DNA of 64,000 bases from MM2 sp035460165 (GTDB taxonomy: Bacteria > Pseudomonadota > Gammaproteobacteria > Burkholderiales > Methylophilaceae). The notes under the pieces were generated by a model that worked only from the letters and a program-made list of their open reading frames with translations, had not been told where the DNA came from and ran no database searches. Shown here piece after piece: positions 33,481 through 42,950 of the stretch. Positions within the stretch are counted from its first letter, which is position 1. Each line of letters opens with the position of its first letter. Where the stretch lies: NCBI GenBank assembly GCA_035460165.1, contig DATHWW010000009.1:159861-223860 (forward strand), read 5' to 3'. Made by a program: the position numbers and the translations under genes.

Positions 33481-34383
33481 TCACGTTTAATTCGGGAGTT
33501 ACCGAATTTCTTCCCGAACATAGAAATAATTATTATCGATAATCTATCAACACAGCGTTTCGTTTCCCTCTTCGATTTACCAGCCGCAGCAAGTTATCTC
33601 TTCATCGAGGGCGATGTCACCCAAATTGATCTCAAGTCAGTATTTCATGATGCCAATGTAGTAGTACACCTGGCGGCATTGACCGATCCTGGCGCTAGTT
33701 TCGACCACCCAGAAGCGATGGAGCGAGTCAATTTCAATGCAACGCGATGTGTAGCTGAAGCCTGCATCGCCGCTGGCATCCCCTTAATTCATGCTTCTTC
33801 GACCAGCGTATATGGAACGCGTAACGCTACTGTGGACGAAGACTGTGGACTTGAGGATATTTCTCCACAGAGCCCATATGCAGAAATTAAGCGCAAAGAA
33901 GAACTGTTAATTGCCGAGATGTGCGCTAATGCTGGACTGAAAGCCATGTCTTTTCGCTTTGGCACTATTTTCGGGACTTCTCCAGGAATGCGCTTCCATA
34001 CGGCCGTTAACAAATTTTGCTGGCAAGCTGCGATGGGGCATCCACTTACGGTCTGGAAAACTGCCTATGATCAGAAACGCCCATATCTTGACTTAAGCGA
34101 TGCGGTCCGGGCTATTGCCTTCATTATTCAGAACAAACTGTTTGACGGATGTATATATAACGCCGTCTCAAACAATATCAGTGTTGCCGACGTCGTGAAT
34201 ACAATACGCCATCATATTCCTAAGCTGACAGTTGACTTAGTCGAGAGTCGCATCATGAACTCATTATCGTATGAAGTGCTCAATTCCAGGTTAACTCGAC
34301 AGGGCTTCTTATTTACTGGGAATCTAGCTGATGCGGTAAAAAGTACGATTGAGTTGTTTCCGAGGCGCCAATGCACTCCCTAA
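33442..34383 (+). CDS. NAD-dependent epimerase/dehydratase
   Basis: This 313-residue extended short-chain dehydrogenase has the NAD loop TGGLGHIGS (residues 6-14), VVHLAALTDPG, SSTSVYG and Tyr146-x3-Lys150 (YAEIK). It is an NDP-sugar epimerase, reductase or dehydratase, but I cannot name the substrate. The start ATG 33442 overlaps the ketoisomerase stop (ATGA). The first 13 codons or so have the GC-rich composition of the upstream block and the rest is AT-richer, placing a recombination edge just inside this gene. Confidence 0.8.
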   Translation: MKAIVTGGLGHIGSRLIRELPNFFPNIEIIIIDNLSTQRFVSLFDLPAAASYLFIEGDVTQIDLKSVFHDANVVVHLAALTDPGASFDHPEAMERVNFNATRCVAEACIAAGIPLIHASSTSVYGTRNATVDEDCGLEDISPQSPYAEIKRKEELLIAEMCANAGLKAMSFRFGTIFGTSPGMRFHTAVNKFCWQAAMGHPLTVWKTAYDQKRPYLDLSDAVRAIAFIIQNKLFDGCIYNAVSNNISVADVVNTIRHHIPKLTVDLVESRIMNSLSYEVLNSRLTRQGFLFTGNLADAVKSTIELFPRRQCTP

Positions 34384-34438
34384 GGATAGCTCTAATACAA
34401 GCTCGATATACTGCGAAGTTAAGTTCGGAAGTCATGGC

Positions 34439-35344
34439 ATGAATTCTGTTGCAAGCCCGTTGGTGTCTGTGGGGATCGCCACATATAACCGTCCCGAAAG
34501 CTTAAGGAGAGCGCTAGAGTGTGTGATTAACCAAACTTACTCTAACCTGGAGATCTTGATTTCTGAAGATTGCACTCCATGTACAGAAACCAAGGCAATC
34601 ATGCTCGAATATGCAGCGCGTGATCCTCGAATCAAGTGTTTTCACCAAAAGACCAATTTGGGGCCTCCTCGCAATATCCGGTTCGTTTTGGAACAAGCAA
34701 CCGGTGAGTATTTCATGTGGGCTGACGATGACGATTTTCGCGATCTTGGTTGGTTAGAGGCTTTATTACCCAAATTTAACACCCCGACGACGGTTATAGC
34801 GCTCGGCAAGGTTGTCTCGATCAACGAAACCGATGAGATTGTCCGCGAATTTGATGCCTTGGAATTCAAGGGTAGGCGGATTCGGCGCTTAATCAAATAT
34901 TTTCTCGCGGAAGAGCGTAATGGAAAGTCCAATGTGGTGTGTGGCCTTTTCAAGACCAGTTTCCTGAAAAACATCAAGCATTGGAGCCAATACAAACACA
35001 ACCGTTATGGAGGAGGGGATTATCTTTTTGTATTGGATTGCGTTCAGAATGGGAATATTCTGGTTGATTCAGCAGTCACAATTTACAAACGATTGCCTGT
35101 TTACTCAGCCGAGTTTCTGCGGAATGGCCCGAATATTCTCCAACGAGGCTGGCGGCAATTCATCTATTTGCTGACTTGTATCGCTATCCTCCACAATTGG
35201 CTCGACAAATTGATTCTGGTATTACTGTTGCCGATCCGGATATTCAATACCTTTTCTCATCAAGCATCGGTTTACGGCGATATTGCCATTCGTAAATTCA
35301 AGATGCTCTTCAGCAGAACGGAGCCCTCACCTCGGGGCGAATAG
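34439..35344 (+). CDS. Glycosyltransferase family 2
   Basis: This 301-residue GT-A enzyme opens PLVSVGIATYNRPESLRRAL, continues LEILISEDCTPC and has the metal-binding acidic cluster WADDDDFRDLGW near residue 99. A hydrophobic segment near 242-263 and a basic C-terminus suggest membrane attachment. It adds one sugar to the lipid-linked repeat unit; donor and acceptor are unknown. ATG 34439 has GGAAG seven bases upstream. Confidence 0.85.
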   Translation: MNSVASPLVSVGIATYNRPESLRRALECVINQTYSNLEILISEDCTPCTETKAIMLEYAARDPRIKCFHQKTNLGPPRNIRFVLEQATGEYFMWADDDDFRDLGWLEALLPKFNTPTTVIALGKVVSINETDEIVREFDALEFKGRRIRRLIKYFLAEERNGKSNVVCGLFKTSFLKNIKHWSQYKHNRYGGGDYLFVLDCVQNGNILVDSAVTIYKRLPVYSAEFLRNGPNILQRGWRQFIYLLTCIAILHNWLDKLILVLLLPIRIFNTFSHQASVYGDIAIRKFKMLFSRTEPSPRGE

Positions 35345-35367
35345 CATCCGCCGGTGGTTAAATTCTC

Positions 35368-37149
35368 ATGACCGTTAAAAATTCACTAGGCGCCGGCCAA
35401 TTACTGGCTCGTAGCTGGCTACTGCTCGGCGAGCAACGTCGTAAGCTGCCCATGGTCTTTCTAGCATCTGCGTTACTTAGCCTCTTGGATACCACCAGTG
35501 TCGGTTTGGTTGGACCTTTCATTGCAAGTATTGTTTCGCCCGAAATCATACAAAACAAGACATGGTATGCCTCGATAGCGACGATATTTGGTACTGATCG
35601 CAGCCCCGTGACGATCATGGCTAGTCTCCTGCTATGCGTATTCTTTATCAAACTACTCGGAGCGGCGTTGGTTCTGAAAAAGATTTTTGGTTTTTGCTCG
35701 GCACTTGACAAGCGTTTACGCCACGATCTTCTGGAACATTACTACACCATCGACTTAAGCCGATTGACTGGATCTTCTTCTGCTGGTTTCGTTCAGGCTG
35801 TCCACGGTTACACGGCACAATTTGCCTATGGTCTGGTTGGAACACAACTGCGCTTGCTGACCGAGATCATCATCGCAACTTCGATTTTAGGTTATCTTTT
35901 CTATCTAAATGCTGCAGCATTAGCTTTCCTCTTGGCTTTAGTGGGTGTTGTTGTATTCGTATTCGATGCTGTCGTGAAGAAAAGAATCCACGCATATGGC
36001 ATCGAGACGGCTAATTTGGGTGAGGATTTGATTCGTGCCGTACAGCAGGTGACAGGCGGGATTCGTGAAATACGGGTTTACGGGGTGGATGATCGCCTCC
36101 TCGCCAAGGCCAAGACCGCTGCGGAACGTTTCTCCGAATTGAGCGCAAAACATCTATGGATTCAAGCGATCCCAAAGTATCTGATTGAGTTTTGCCTTAT
36201 GGCCTCGATCTGCGCCCTGATCATGATCATGCAACGCGAGCAGATGCCACGGGAAGAAATGTTAGCCTTGATGGGCGTGTTTGGAATAGCAGTAATGCGC
36301 TTGACGCCGGCTGCCAATTATGTCCTGAATTCTTTGGCACAGCTCCGTTTCAGCCATTTTGTGGTGGATCGTTTGATCGACGATCTGGATATTGAACGAA
36401 GTGCGCCACCAAAAACTCACGGCACGGGACCCAAGCAACATGCTGTCGAATTTTCTGAACTTGAGCTGAATCAGCTTTCATTCCGATTTAACGCGGAAAG
36501 TCGAGAGATTCTATCGAATGTAAACTTGTCGATCCGTAAGGGTGATTCGATCGGTCTGATTGGCCCTTCAGGAGGGGGTAAGACGACACTTGCTGAAATC
36601 ATGCTTGGTCTCTGGCGACCTACAGCGGGCAATGTGAGCTTTAATGGCAGGCCGGTCGGCGAATATGATTCGGCAGTGCTAATGCGTCACTTTGCATATA
36701 TTCCTCAGCAACTTTTCATGATTGACGGAACGCTTGCTGAAAACATCTCATTACTCGATCCCGCTTCTGATGCCAAACAGCGGGCAGAACTCGCTGCAAA
36801 TGCAGCGCAGTTGCGAAGCCATGTGTCGACCTTGCCTTTGGGGCTGGATACTCCTTGTGGTGAGAATGGTGCCCAACTCTCCGGCGGGCAGCGCCAACGT
36901 GTTGCATTGGCACGCGCTTTCTATCATCGGCGTTCTGTGCTGATCATGGACGAAGCCACGAGCGCACTCGATTACGACACAGAGCGAGAAATCATTCAGG
37001 AGATACGCGCGCTGAAGGGGAAGGTAACGTTAATCGTGATTGCCCATCGCCTGGAAACCGTAATGGACTGCGACCGCATCTATCGCGTAGCCAATGGCGC
37101 AGTAACTGAGATCGAAAAGAGCTCGTTGCTGAAAGGCGTAGCACAGTGA
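35368..37149 (+). CDS. ABC transporter, fused permease and ATPase (PglK-like flippase)
   Basis: This 593-residue half-transporter has an N-terminal membrane domain (about residues 1-340, six helices) and a C-terminal nucleotide-binding domain. The Walker A motif is GPSGGGKTTL (about 399-408), the signature LSGGQRQRVALARAF is near 505-519, and the Walker B VLIMDEATSALD follows. Such proteins work as homodimers and in polysaccharide loci commonly flip lipid-linked oligosaccharides, as PglK does. A MurJ-like flippase domain is also encoded in this locus, so there are two flippase candidates. It overlaps the next gene by 4 bp. Confidence 0.88.
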   Translation: MTVKNSLGAGQLLARSWLLLGEQRRKLPMVFLASALLSLLDTTSVGLVGPFIASIVSPEIIQNKTWYASIATIFGTDRSPVTIMASLLLCVFFIKLLGAALVLKKIFGFCSALDKRLRHDLLEHYYTIDLSRLTGSSSAGFVQAVHGYTAQFAYGLVGTQLRLLTEIIIATSILGYLFYLNAAALAFLLALVGVVVFVFDAVVKKRIHAYGIETANLGEDLIRAVQQVTGGIREIRVYGVDDRLLAKAKTAAERFSELSAKHLWIQAIPKYLIEFCLMASICALIMIMQREQMPREEMLALMGVFGIAVMRLTPAANYVLNSLAQLRFSHFVVDRLIDDLDIERSAPPKTHGTGPKQHAVEFSELELNQLSFRFNAESREILSNVNLSIRKGDSIGLIGPSGGGKTTLAEIMLGLWRPTAGNVSFNGRPVGEYDSAVLMRHFAYIPQQLFMIDGTLAENISLLDPASDAKQRAELAANAAQLRSHVSTLPLGLDTPCGENGAQLSGGQRQRVALARAFYHRRSVLIMDEATSALDYDTEREIIQEIRALKGKVTLIVIAHRLETVMDCDRIYRVANGAVTEIEKSSLLKGVAQ

Positions 37150-38153
37150 GCGATATTGCAACGCCACGTATTTCCATTCTCTTGCCCGTTTACAATGGGG
37201 CTCGATATCTTGCAGATGCTATCGACAGCATTCTTAACCAGTCATTTAGTGAATTCGAATTGGTTATTGTGAATGATGGCTCGAAGGACCACTCTGCCCG
37301 TATCGTGGCGGGCTATACCGATACTCGTATCCGCTACTTCGAGCAGGAGAATCAAGGGCTGCCTGCGACTTTGAACCGCGCTGCTAGTCAAGCACACGGA
37401 GAATATCTGTTTCGTCAAGATCAAGATGACATTTCCCATCCAAACAGGCTCGAACGACAAGTAGCCTTTCTTGATCAACATCCCGAGATTGGCATTGTAG
37501 GAAGTTGGGCAAGAATTTTTTCCGAAAATTCCGACGTGAAACCGGAGCGGATACATCGTCACCCTGCGGGAACCTCTGCAATTGCTTTCAGCGTGTTGTT
37601 CGACACACCTTTCGTGCATAGTTCCGTGGCAATACGACGCAGTGTGTTCGAAGCAGTCGGTGGTTATAGCTGCGACCGAGAAAGGCAACCGCCGGAAGAC
37701 TTCGAGCTATGGTCAAGAATTTGTCGTTTTTCCGCTGGAGCGAATCTGCCTGAAATTCTAGTGGATTACCGGGAAGTTCCCGGAAGCATGTCACGCACGC
37801 TGCAAGATGTGTTTGCAGAGCGAATGATCAAGATTAGTCATGAAAATCTGGCGCATTGGCTAAAAGACTCCGATTATGCCTCCATAGCACCGACCCTCGC
37901 CCGCCTTTATCATTTCCGGAATGGTTACCAGTCCGCAGAAGAGTACGAAGAGACGGCTGGCGCGTTGCATTACATCTCACAAAAAATCGACCAATACTAT
38001 CCTGGGGGACAGGATGAACTGGTTCGCTGTTTGCAAGATATGTTGTATTGGTTTAGAAGAAGTTACGTGCTTGGTCATTGCAATGGGGCAATCGATCGAT
38101 TGTTGGTCAAAGTATTTTTTAGAGCGTTGCGTATTGTCCAACACTACCATTAG
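37146..38153 (+). CDS. Glycosyltransferase family 2
   Basis: This 335-residue enzyme has a typical GT2 start, RISILLPVYNGARYLADAI, then ELVIVNDGSKDHS and FRQDQDDISHPNRL in place of the usual DxD acidic motif. EDFELWSRICRF gives the downstream catalytic acidic residues. The start is GTG 37146, overlapping the ABC transporter stop (GTGA). The sugar donor is unknown. Confidence 0.86.
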   Translation: MSDIATPRISILLPVYNGARYLADAIDSILNQSFSEFELVIVNDGSKDHSARIVAGYTDTRIRYFEQENQGLPATLNRAASQAHGEYLFRQDQDDISHPNRLERQVAFLDQHPEIGIVGSWARIFSENSDVKPERIHRHPAGTSAIAFSVLFDTPFVHSSVAIRRSVFEAVGGYSCDRERQPPEDFELWSRICRFSAGANLPEILVDYREVPGSMSRTLQDVFAERMIKISHENLAHWLKDSDYASIAPTLARLYHFRNGYQSAEEYEETAGALHYISQKIDQYYPGGQDELVRCLQDMLYWFRRSYVLGHCNGAIDRLLVKVFFRALRIVQHYH

Positions 38154-38155
38154 TC

Positions 38156-38992
38156 ATGAATTCAAACGAATCCTTTGATTTTCTGTATATTTTCAATTTC
38201 GAGCCACGCCACATGGAAGGTGCTTTGAATCGTTTTGCATGTTCTCTTCAAAGCATTCGAAATCAGGCAATAAATATCTGCGTTTCGAATAATTCGATCG
38301 AATGTATTGAGCCGATGTTGCGCAATATTGTGCCTAACGCCCGATATATTCATCGGCCATACCATGGTCCTTTCAGTAGAGCACATGCCCTTAATTTCGG
38401 CGTACGAAACCTAATCAGCTCTCCTTATTTCGTAGTTTCAGATGTTGATCTGGTATACCGTAATGACCATATTCAACGATTGAGAAAGAAGTTGGATGAT
38501 GTGCTTACCACAAGCGATTTTCCAATACGGCTTGTGACATACAATTACAATCTCTCACCGGTTCATTGGCCCAAGTGGATGGATCGGCGCTTTCTGCGAC
38601 GATTCACGCATAAAAGCTCTCCCGGAAACTCCAGCGACTATGCGGCACTGCTGAAATTACCTAATAACAGCGGAGGGTTTGCGCATGGCAATGGAGTAAT
38701 TCATCTAGAGAGCTTCTCTCGAATCCGTGGCTATGATGAAAGTCTGGTTGGTTACGGGCCGGAGGATGATCTTTTCAATTGTCGAATCGGCAAAGTTAAT
38801 ACTTTAATATATGATCCTGACCCAATGACCGCTTCAATTCACCTCTGGCATCCGCGTTTGCGAATGATCCAGTATCGCAAGAATATGAAAATATGGGCAC
38901 ACATGAAAGCCCATTACAATGCCTTATCTAATCCAAGCTGGGATGACGTTACGACAAATCGAGACCGTGACGACTGGGGAGTGATCGCATGA
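38156..38992 (+). CDS. Glycosyltransferase, galactosyltransferase-C-like
   Basis: This 278-residue protein has a GT-A-type core with VVSDVDLVYRNDHI (DxD near residue 97) and the segment GNGVIHLESFSRIRGYDESL followed by GYGPEDDLF. The latter resembles the C-terminal galactosyltransferase motif (Glyco_transf_7C) in which the D-D pair contacts the acceptor. It overlaps the next gene by 4 bp. The donor could be a galactose or GalNAc type, but that is only a family tendency. Confidence 0.75.
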   Translation: MNSNESFDFLYIFNFEPRHMEGALNRFACSLQSIRNQAINICVSNNSIECIEPMLRNIVPNARYIHRPYHGPFSRAHALNFGVRNLISSPYFVVSDVDLVYRNDHIQRLRKKLDDVLTTSDFPIRLVTYNYNLSPVHWPKWMDRRFLRRFTHKSSPGNSSDYAALLKLPNNSGGFAHGNGVIHLESFSRIRGYDESLVGYGPEDDLFNCRIGKVNTLIYDPDPMTASIHLWHPRLRMIQYRKNMKIWAHMKAHYNALSNPSWDDVTTNRDRDDWGVIA

Positions 38993-39966
38993 TGCAAGAT
39001 ACATTTGTCTGGACCGAAGTTTTTAACTGTGGCGAAATCGGACGCATTGCCATGTTGTCATATCTGGCACACCACAATGCAGTCCCTGTTCATGTTTACG
39101 GTTATGCCGAGGATCTCGCAGAGATACCTGATCATCCCTTAGTGATCAAAAAGAGCATGCGTTCGGGGATTTGGGCACAAGTACAATATCTTGCATGGAG
39201 CAAGCTAGGTCTCGGCAAGCCTGTTCTGACAGAGTCCTCACTTCACAAGGGATTCAATCGCGGTCATCTCGGAACTGCTCGCTTGTGGTCTTATCTCATA
39301 ATGACTCGTTCCGAGAAACACATGATTCACTTTGATAGCGATGTCATTTTTCTCGGTTCTGTTGTCCAGGACGTCCTGGACAGAATGAACCGAGGTGCAA
39401 GCTTAGTGGGTCAAGTACGCTGCTATAAAAACAATCCAAACAAGCGAAACGATGTCCGTCATTTGCAGGACGTGACGCAAACCTGTTGTTTTGGCTTTGA
39501 TCGAAACAGGGTCAATCCGCATTCTTATGGCGAACTTGTCCGTATGTGTCTGGGAAGCTATAACCCAAAAGGTCATCCCATTATCGATTTCTTTGATCCT
39601 GTCATGTTTGAAATCCTGGGTAATGGGGGTCAAACAGATTTCTTGCCGCATGACGAGGTGGGAGGGTGTAACTTAGAAGGTAACCGTTGCAATGCATATA
39701 CAAAAGTGAACGACTACGACACTCCGTTCAAGATAGATTTTGGAAGCAAATTAATCCATTTCTCTGCAGTTGGCTCTGGCATCAACATCTACCGCAATAA
39801 AAGCGTCAGAATGGCCGAAAGCTATAGGCAATATGCACTTGATCGCTATGCGCTGTTTGCCCAAACGTTTTTCAATAAAGATATCGGGGTTGATCTTTCG
39901 GGCTATGAGGAGCTGATTAAATATCTTCGCAGGATCAATACCACGACTTGGCAATATCAGGCGTGA
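38989..39966 (+). CDS. Putative glycosyltransferase of unknown family
   Basis: This 325-residue protein is not one I can place in a named family. It carries HMIHFDSDVIFLGSV near residues 111-125, with a DSD motif like that of GT-A glycosyltransferases, and several conserved-looking cysteine and histidine stretches (TCCFGFD, PIIDFFDPVMF, FLPHDEVGG, LIHFSAVGSG). A role as a sugar transferase is inferred from the motif and from its place between two glycosyltransferase genes. It overlaps the previous gene by 4 bp and is separated from the next by 13 bp. Confidence 0.6.
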   Translation: MMQDTFVWTEVFNCGEIGRIAMLSYLAHHNAVPVHVYGYAEDLAEIPDHPLVIKKSMRSGIWAQVQYLAWSKLGLGKPVLTESSLHKGFNRGHLGTARLWSYLIMTRSEKHMIHFDSDVIFLGSVVQDVLDRMNRGASLVGQVRCYKNNPNKRNDVRHLQDVTQTCCFGFDRNRVNPHSYGELVRMCLGSYNPKGHPIIDFFDPVMFEILGNGGQTDFLPHDEVGGCNLEGNRCNAYTKVNDYDTPFKIDFGSKLIHFSAVGSGINIYRNKSVRMAESYRQYALDRYALFAQTFFNKDIGVDLSGYEELIKYLRRINTTTWQYQA

Positions 39967-39979
39967 AGCTTTTTTGAAA

Positions 39980-40996
39980 ATGAAAGTCACTTTTGTCGTA
40001 GAACCTTTTTTCCTGAAAAACCGGATTTTCTCGCTAACAGATCCAGTTGCAAATCGGGATAATTGCCAAGCTCCGTTCGCAAGGTTAAGGACCAGGCTGT
40101 CCGAGTCTGGCATTTCTATCGACACCCAAGACATCACGCCTGTGAGCGATGCGAACGCCGTCCTTTTTTTAAATGCACCTCGCGCTAACAACTGGACTTG
40201 GCATACCGCAATCGCAATGTCTATCCCAATTCACGTGCTTGCGTTAGAGAGTGAGTACATTCATGCGCCGAATGGTGACCGGTCTTTACTCGATCAATGC
40301 AAATCGGTATTCACCTACCGCGATGATTGGGTAGATGGGGTCCGTTACTTCCCGATCCGTTATGCACAGGGCTTGCATACTCCTAAACGATGGCAGTGGA
40401 AGAATAGAAAATTTGCATGCATGTTAGCCGGTAATAAGTGGTCACATCACGCCGATGAGCTTTACAGCGCACGCAAACGGGTTATAGATTGGTATCAGTC
40501 AAACGCACCGGAACGATTCTCTCTGTTTGGGCCCGGCTGGGAAATGCCAACGCCCAAAAGTTTCATGCACAAAGTTTTTAGACGGATACCGGGGCTGCGA
40601 GAGTGTTTGGCCCCGAATCTTAGTGTTTGGCGAGGTCAGGTTAATAGCAAAGCTGAAACCATCGCAGGTTATCGATTCTGCTATTGTTTCGAGAATTTTT
40701 CCGGACCTTCTGGCTGGGTAACGGAAAAGATATTCGATGCGATGCTCGCAGGTGCAATCCCCGTCTATTGGGGGCACCCAGACACATCCCGCCATATTCC
40801 TTCGGCCTGTTATGTCGATGCGGCTCGCTTTTCGTCAATTGAAGCTCTAGATACCTTCCTCCGTCAGATGAGTGATTCCGAGTGTTCGGCAATGCAGGCA
40901 TCAGTCAGTCAATTCCTAACGAGTCAAGATGCTCGGGAATTTTCGATCGATACTTTCGTCGCGACAATTGCGGGGCGACTGGAAGCTGAAGCGTGA
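39980..40996 (+). CDS. GT10 alpha-1,3-fucosyltransferase-like protein
   Basis: This 338-residue protein has the GT10 donor-site signature CFENFSGPSGWVTEKIFDA followed by MLAGAIPVYWGHP (about residues 234-266), which binds the GDP of GDP-fucose. LAGNKWSHHADELYSARK in the middle is also GT10-like. The donor should be GDP-L-fucose or the closely related GDP-L-colitose, both derivable from the gmd/fcl/colD set upstream. ATG 39980 is chosen; a TTG six bases earlier is less likely. Confidence 0.85.
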   Translation: MKVTFVVEPFFLKNRIFSLTDPVANRDNCQAPFARLRTRLSESGISIDTQDITPVSDANAVLFLNAPRANNWTWHTAIAMSIPIHVLALESEYIHAPNGDRSLLDQCKSVFTYRDDWVDGVRYFPIRYAQGLHTPKRWQWKNRKFACMLAGNKWSHHADELYSARKRVIDWYQSNAPERFSLFGPGWEMPTPKSFMHKVFRRIPGLRECLAPNLSVWRGQVNSKAETIAGYRFCYCFENFSGPSGWVTEKIFDAMLAGAIPVYWGHPDTSRHIPSACYVDAARFSSIEALDTFLRQMSDSECSAMQASVSQFLTSQDAREFSIDTFVATIAGRLEAEA

Positions 40997-41035
40997 GAAA
41001 TACGAGAAATTCTGCTCAGTTTCGAAACAGATACC

Positions 41036-41923
41036 ATGCGTGAGCAGGTCGTCGTACGTATCATTGGCGGGTTAGGAAACCAGATGTTCCAATACGCAAC
41101 CGGCCGGGCCTTGGCAGCTCGTCTAGAGCTGCCATTGCTCATCGATACATCGCTCTTCGATAGGTATTCTCTACATCGCTATGGACTGGATCGTTTTCGC
41201 CTGAGTGCTTCCGAAGCTTTGCCAGCGATTAGGCTCGGCGGCCGGGCCTGGGTAGGGCTGCGCCGCGTAGGAATCACGCCCGAGAGGTATTTGCGCTGGA
41301 AACGTATCCGACTGATTCAGGAGCCAGAAAACCTCTCCTACGTCCCGGAACTACTGACGCCAAGCCGGCCTACTAATGTCTATTTGGATGGCTATTGGCA
41401 GAACGAACGATATTTCGCGGATCACGCCGAGCTGATTCGCGCCGAATTATCGCCCAATTTACCGTTGGGACCGAAATTCGATGCACAGCGTCTAGCGATC
41501 AAATCATCTACCTCGGTCTCGTTGCATATTCGTCGAGGTGATTACGTTACCGATGTCGGCGCGAGCTCAATACACGGTGCACTTATGATGAGCTACTACA
41601 AGCAAGCAGTTGACTACTTCGAGCAGAAACTTGGTGAGACATTCAGGCTTGTCGTGTTCTCAGATGATATCCCTTGGGCAAGGGAAAACTTGCGTTTTAG
41701 AAAAGAAATGATCTTCGTTCAAGGGAGTACCGGAGTACCTCATGAGGATCTATTTTTGATGGCAGCCTGCAATCATCACATTGTTGCTAACAGTTCTTTC
41801 AGTTGGTGGGCCGCATGGCTTAATGCGGACCCTCACAAAATTGTGATTGCTCCCAGCCAATGGTTTAAGAGTGAACAACTGTCATCGGTAAGCATCTGCC
41901 CTTCTACTTGGGTTCGTCTATAG
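41036..41923 (+). CDS. GT11 alpha-1,2-fucosyltransferase-like protein
   Basis: This 295-residue protein has all three GT11 blocks: VVVRIIGGLGNQMFQYATGR at residues 5-24, HIRRGDYV near 164-171 and NSSFSWWAAWLN near 251-262. GT11 members use GDP-fucose, and some use GDP-colitose. With the neighbouring GT10 gene this gives two separate transferases for GDP-6-deoxy-L-sugars. The gene lies 39 bp after the GT10 gene and 10 bp before a GT2 gene. Confidence 0.92.
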   Translation: MREQVVVRIIGGLGNQMFQYATGRALAARLELPLLIDTSLFDRYSLHRYGLDRFRLSASEALPAIRLGGRAWVGLRRVGITPERYLRWKRIRLIQEPENLSYVPELLTPSRPTNVYLDGYWQNERYFADHAELIRAELSPNLPLGPKFDAQRLAIKSSTSVSLHIRRGDYVTDVGASSIHGALMMSYYKQAVDYFEQKLGETFRLVVFSDDIPWARENLRFRKEMIFVQGSTGVPHEDLFLMAACNHHIVANSSFSWWAAWLNADPHKIVIAPSQWFKSEQLSSVSICPSTWVRL

Positions 41924-41933
41924 AAAAACTAAT

Positions 41934-42944
41934 ATGCCGCTTCTTTCTGTCGTCATGCCCATTTACAACTGTGGTCAATACTTGACACCTGCAATTGATA
42001 GCGTCTTGAAGCAGTCCTTCAATGATTTCGAGCTACTGTTAATTGACGACGGTTCAACCGATGGTTCTCTCGATATTCTTCGCGCGGTGCGCGATTCCCG
42101 CGTTCAAGTTATTGAGAATGGTAAAAATCTAGGACTCATCGCGACCCTTAATCGTGGTGTTGACTTGGCAAAGGGTGATTATATCGCCCGAATGGACGGT
42201 GATGATATCTGCCTACCACAGCGATTCACCCGTCAGTTGGAATGTCTTCAGGGATCGGCAATTGACGTGTGTGGAACTTGGACAAGCTACATAGGAAGCT
42301 TTGGCGCAAAAGTTTTTCGCTATGACAAGAGCCACGACAGCATCAAGTTCCGATTGCTTTTTGGCAGTGCCTTATCACATCCAACGGTAATGGCTCGTGC
42401 TGCTGTGCTAAAGACACATCCTTACAATCCAGACTATGCACACGCTGAGGATTACGCGCTTTGGACTGAGTTGGTAAAATCCGGTATTCAATTCGCCAAC
42501 ATCCCTGAAGTCCTCTTCCGTTACCGGAAGCATGTTGGGCAAGTATCGCAGACCAAAAAGAAACAACAACTGGAATGTAGCGCGCACATTGCTCGTGAGT
42601 ACGCGAAAGCCGTACTTCTGTCGGATGAACTCGCTGTTTTCGAAAAGTTCGTATTTCCGGAGCAAGTATCGTACTCGCTGGATCAACTTGAGGCATTCAT
42701 TCCTAAAATTATTCAGATTGGTCAACGAATGGGAGCCTCATCTGAAACCTGCGGGGCGATCATAGTCAACTTCTTTAGGCGTAGTTGGCCTTTATCCCAC
42801 AAGACCATGAAGCTGCTGAAAAAATTGGAACGGGAGCACAATGTTCAAGCCAGTTACCTGGATCGTCTGCAGCTGGTTATTCAGGCATCTTTGGGGTTGC
42901 GTCGAGGTCATCCGTTGTATGAAAAACTCAAATGGATCCTTTGA
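41934..42944 (+). CDS. Glycosyltransferase family 2
   Basis: This 336-residue GT2 enzyme opens LLSVVMPIYNCGQYLTPAI, then ELLLIDDGSTDGS, with the DxD motif in ARMDGDDICLPQRF and AEDYALWTELVKSG downstream. It resembles the 37146 gene in layout and length. The donor is unknown. Confidence 0.88.
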   Translation: MPLLSVVMPIYNCGQYLTPAIDSVLKQSFNDFELLLIDDGSTDGSLDILRAVRDSRVQVIENGKNLGLIATLNRGVDLAKGDYIARMDGDDICLPQRFTRQLECLQGSAIDVCGTWTSYIGSFGAKVFRYDKSHDSIKFRLLFGSALSHPTVMARAAVLKTHPYNPDYAHAEDYALWTELVKSGIQFANIPEVLFRYRKHVGQVSQTKKKQQLECSAHIAREYAKAVLLSDELAVFEKFVFPEQVSYSLDQLEAFIPKIIQIGQRMGASSETCGAIIVNFFRRSWPLSHKTMKLLKKLEREHNVQASYLDRLQLVIQASLGLRRGHPLYEKLKWIL

Positions 42945-42950
42945 TTAGCC

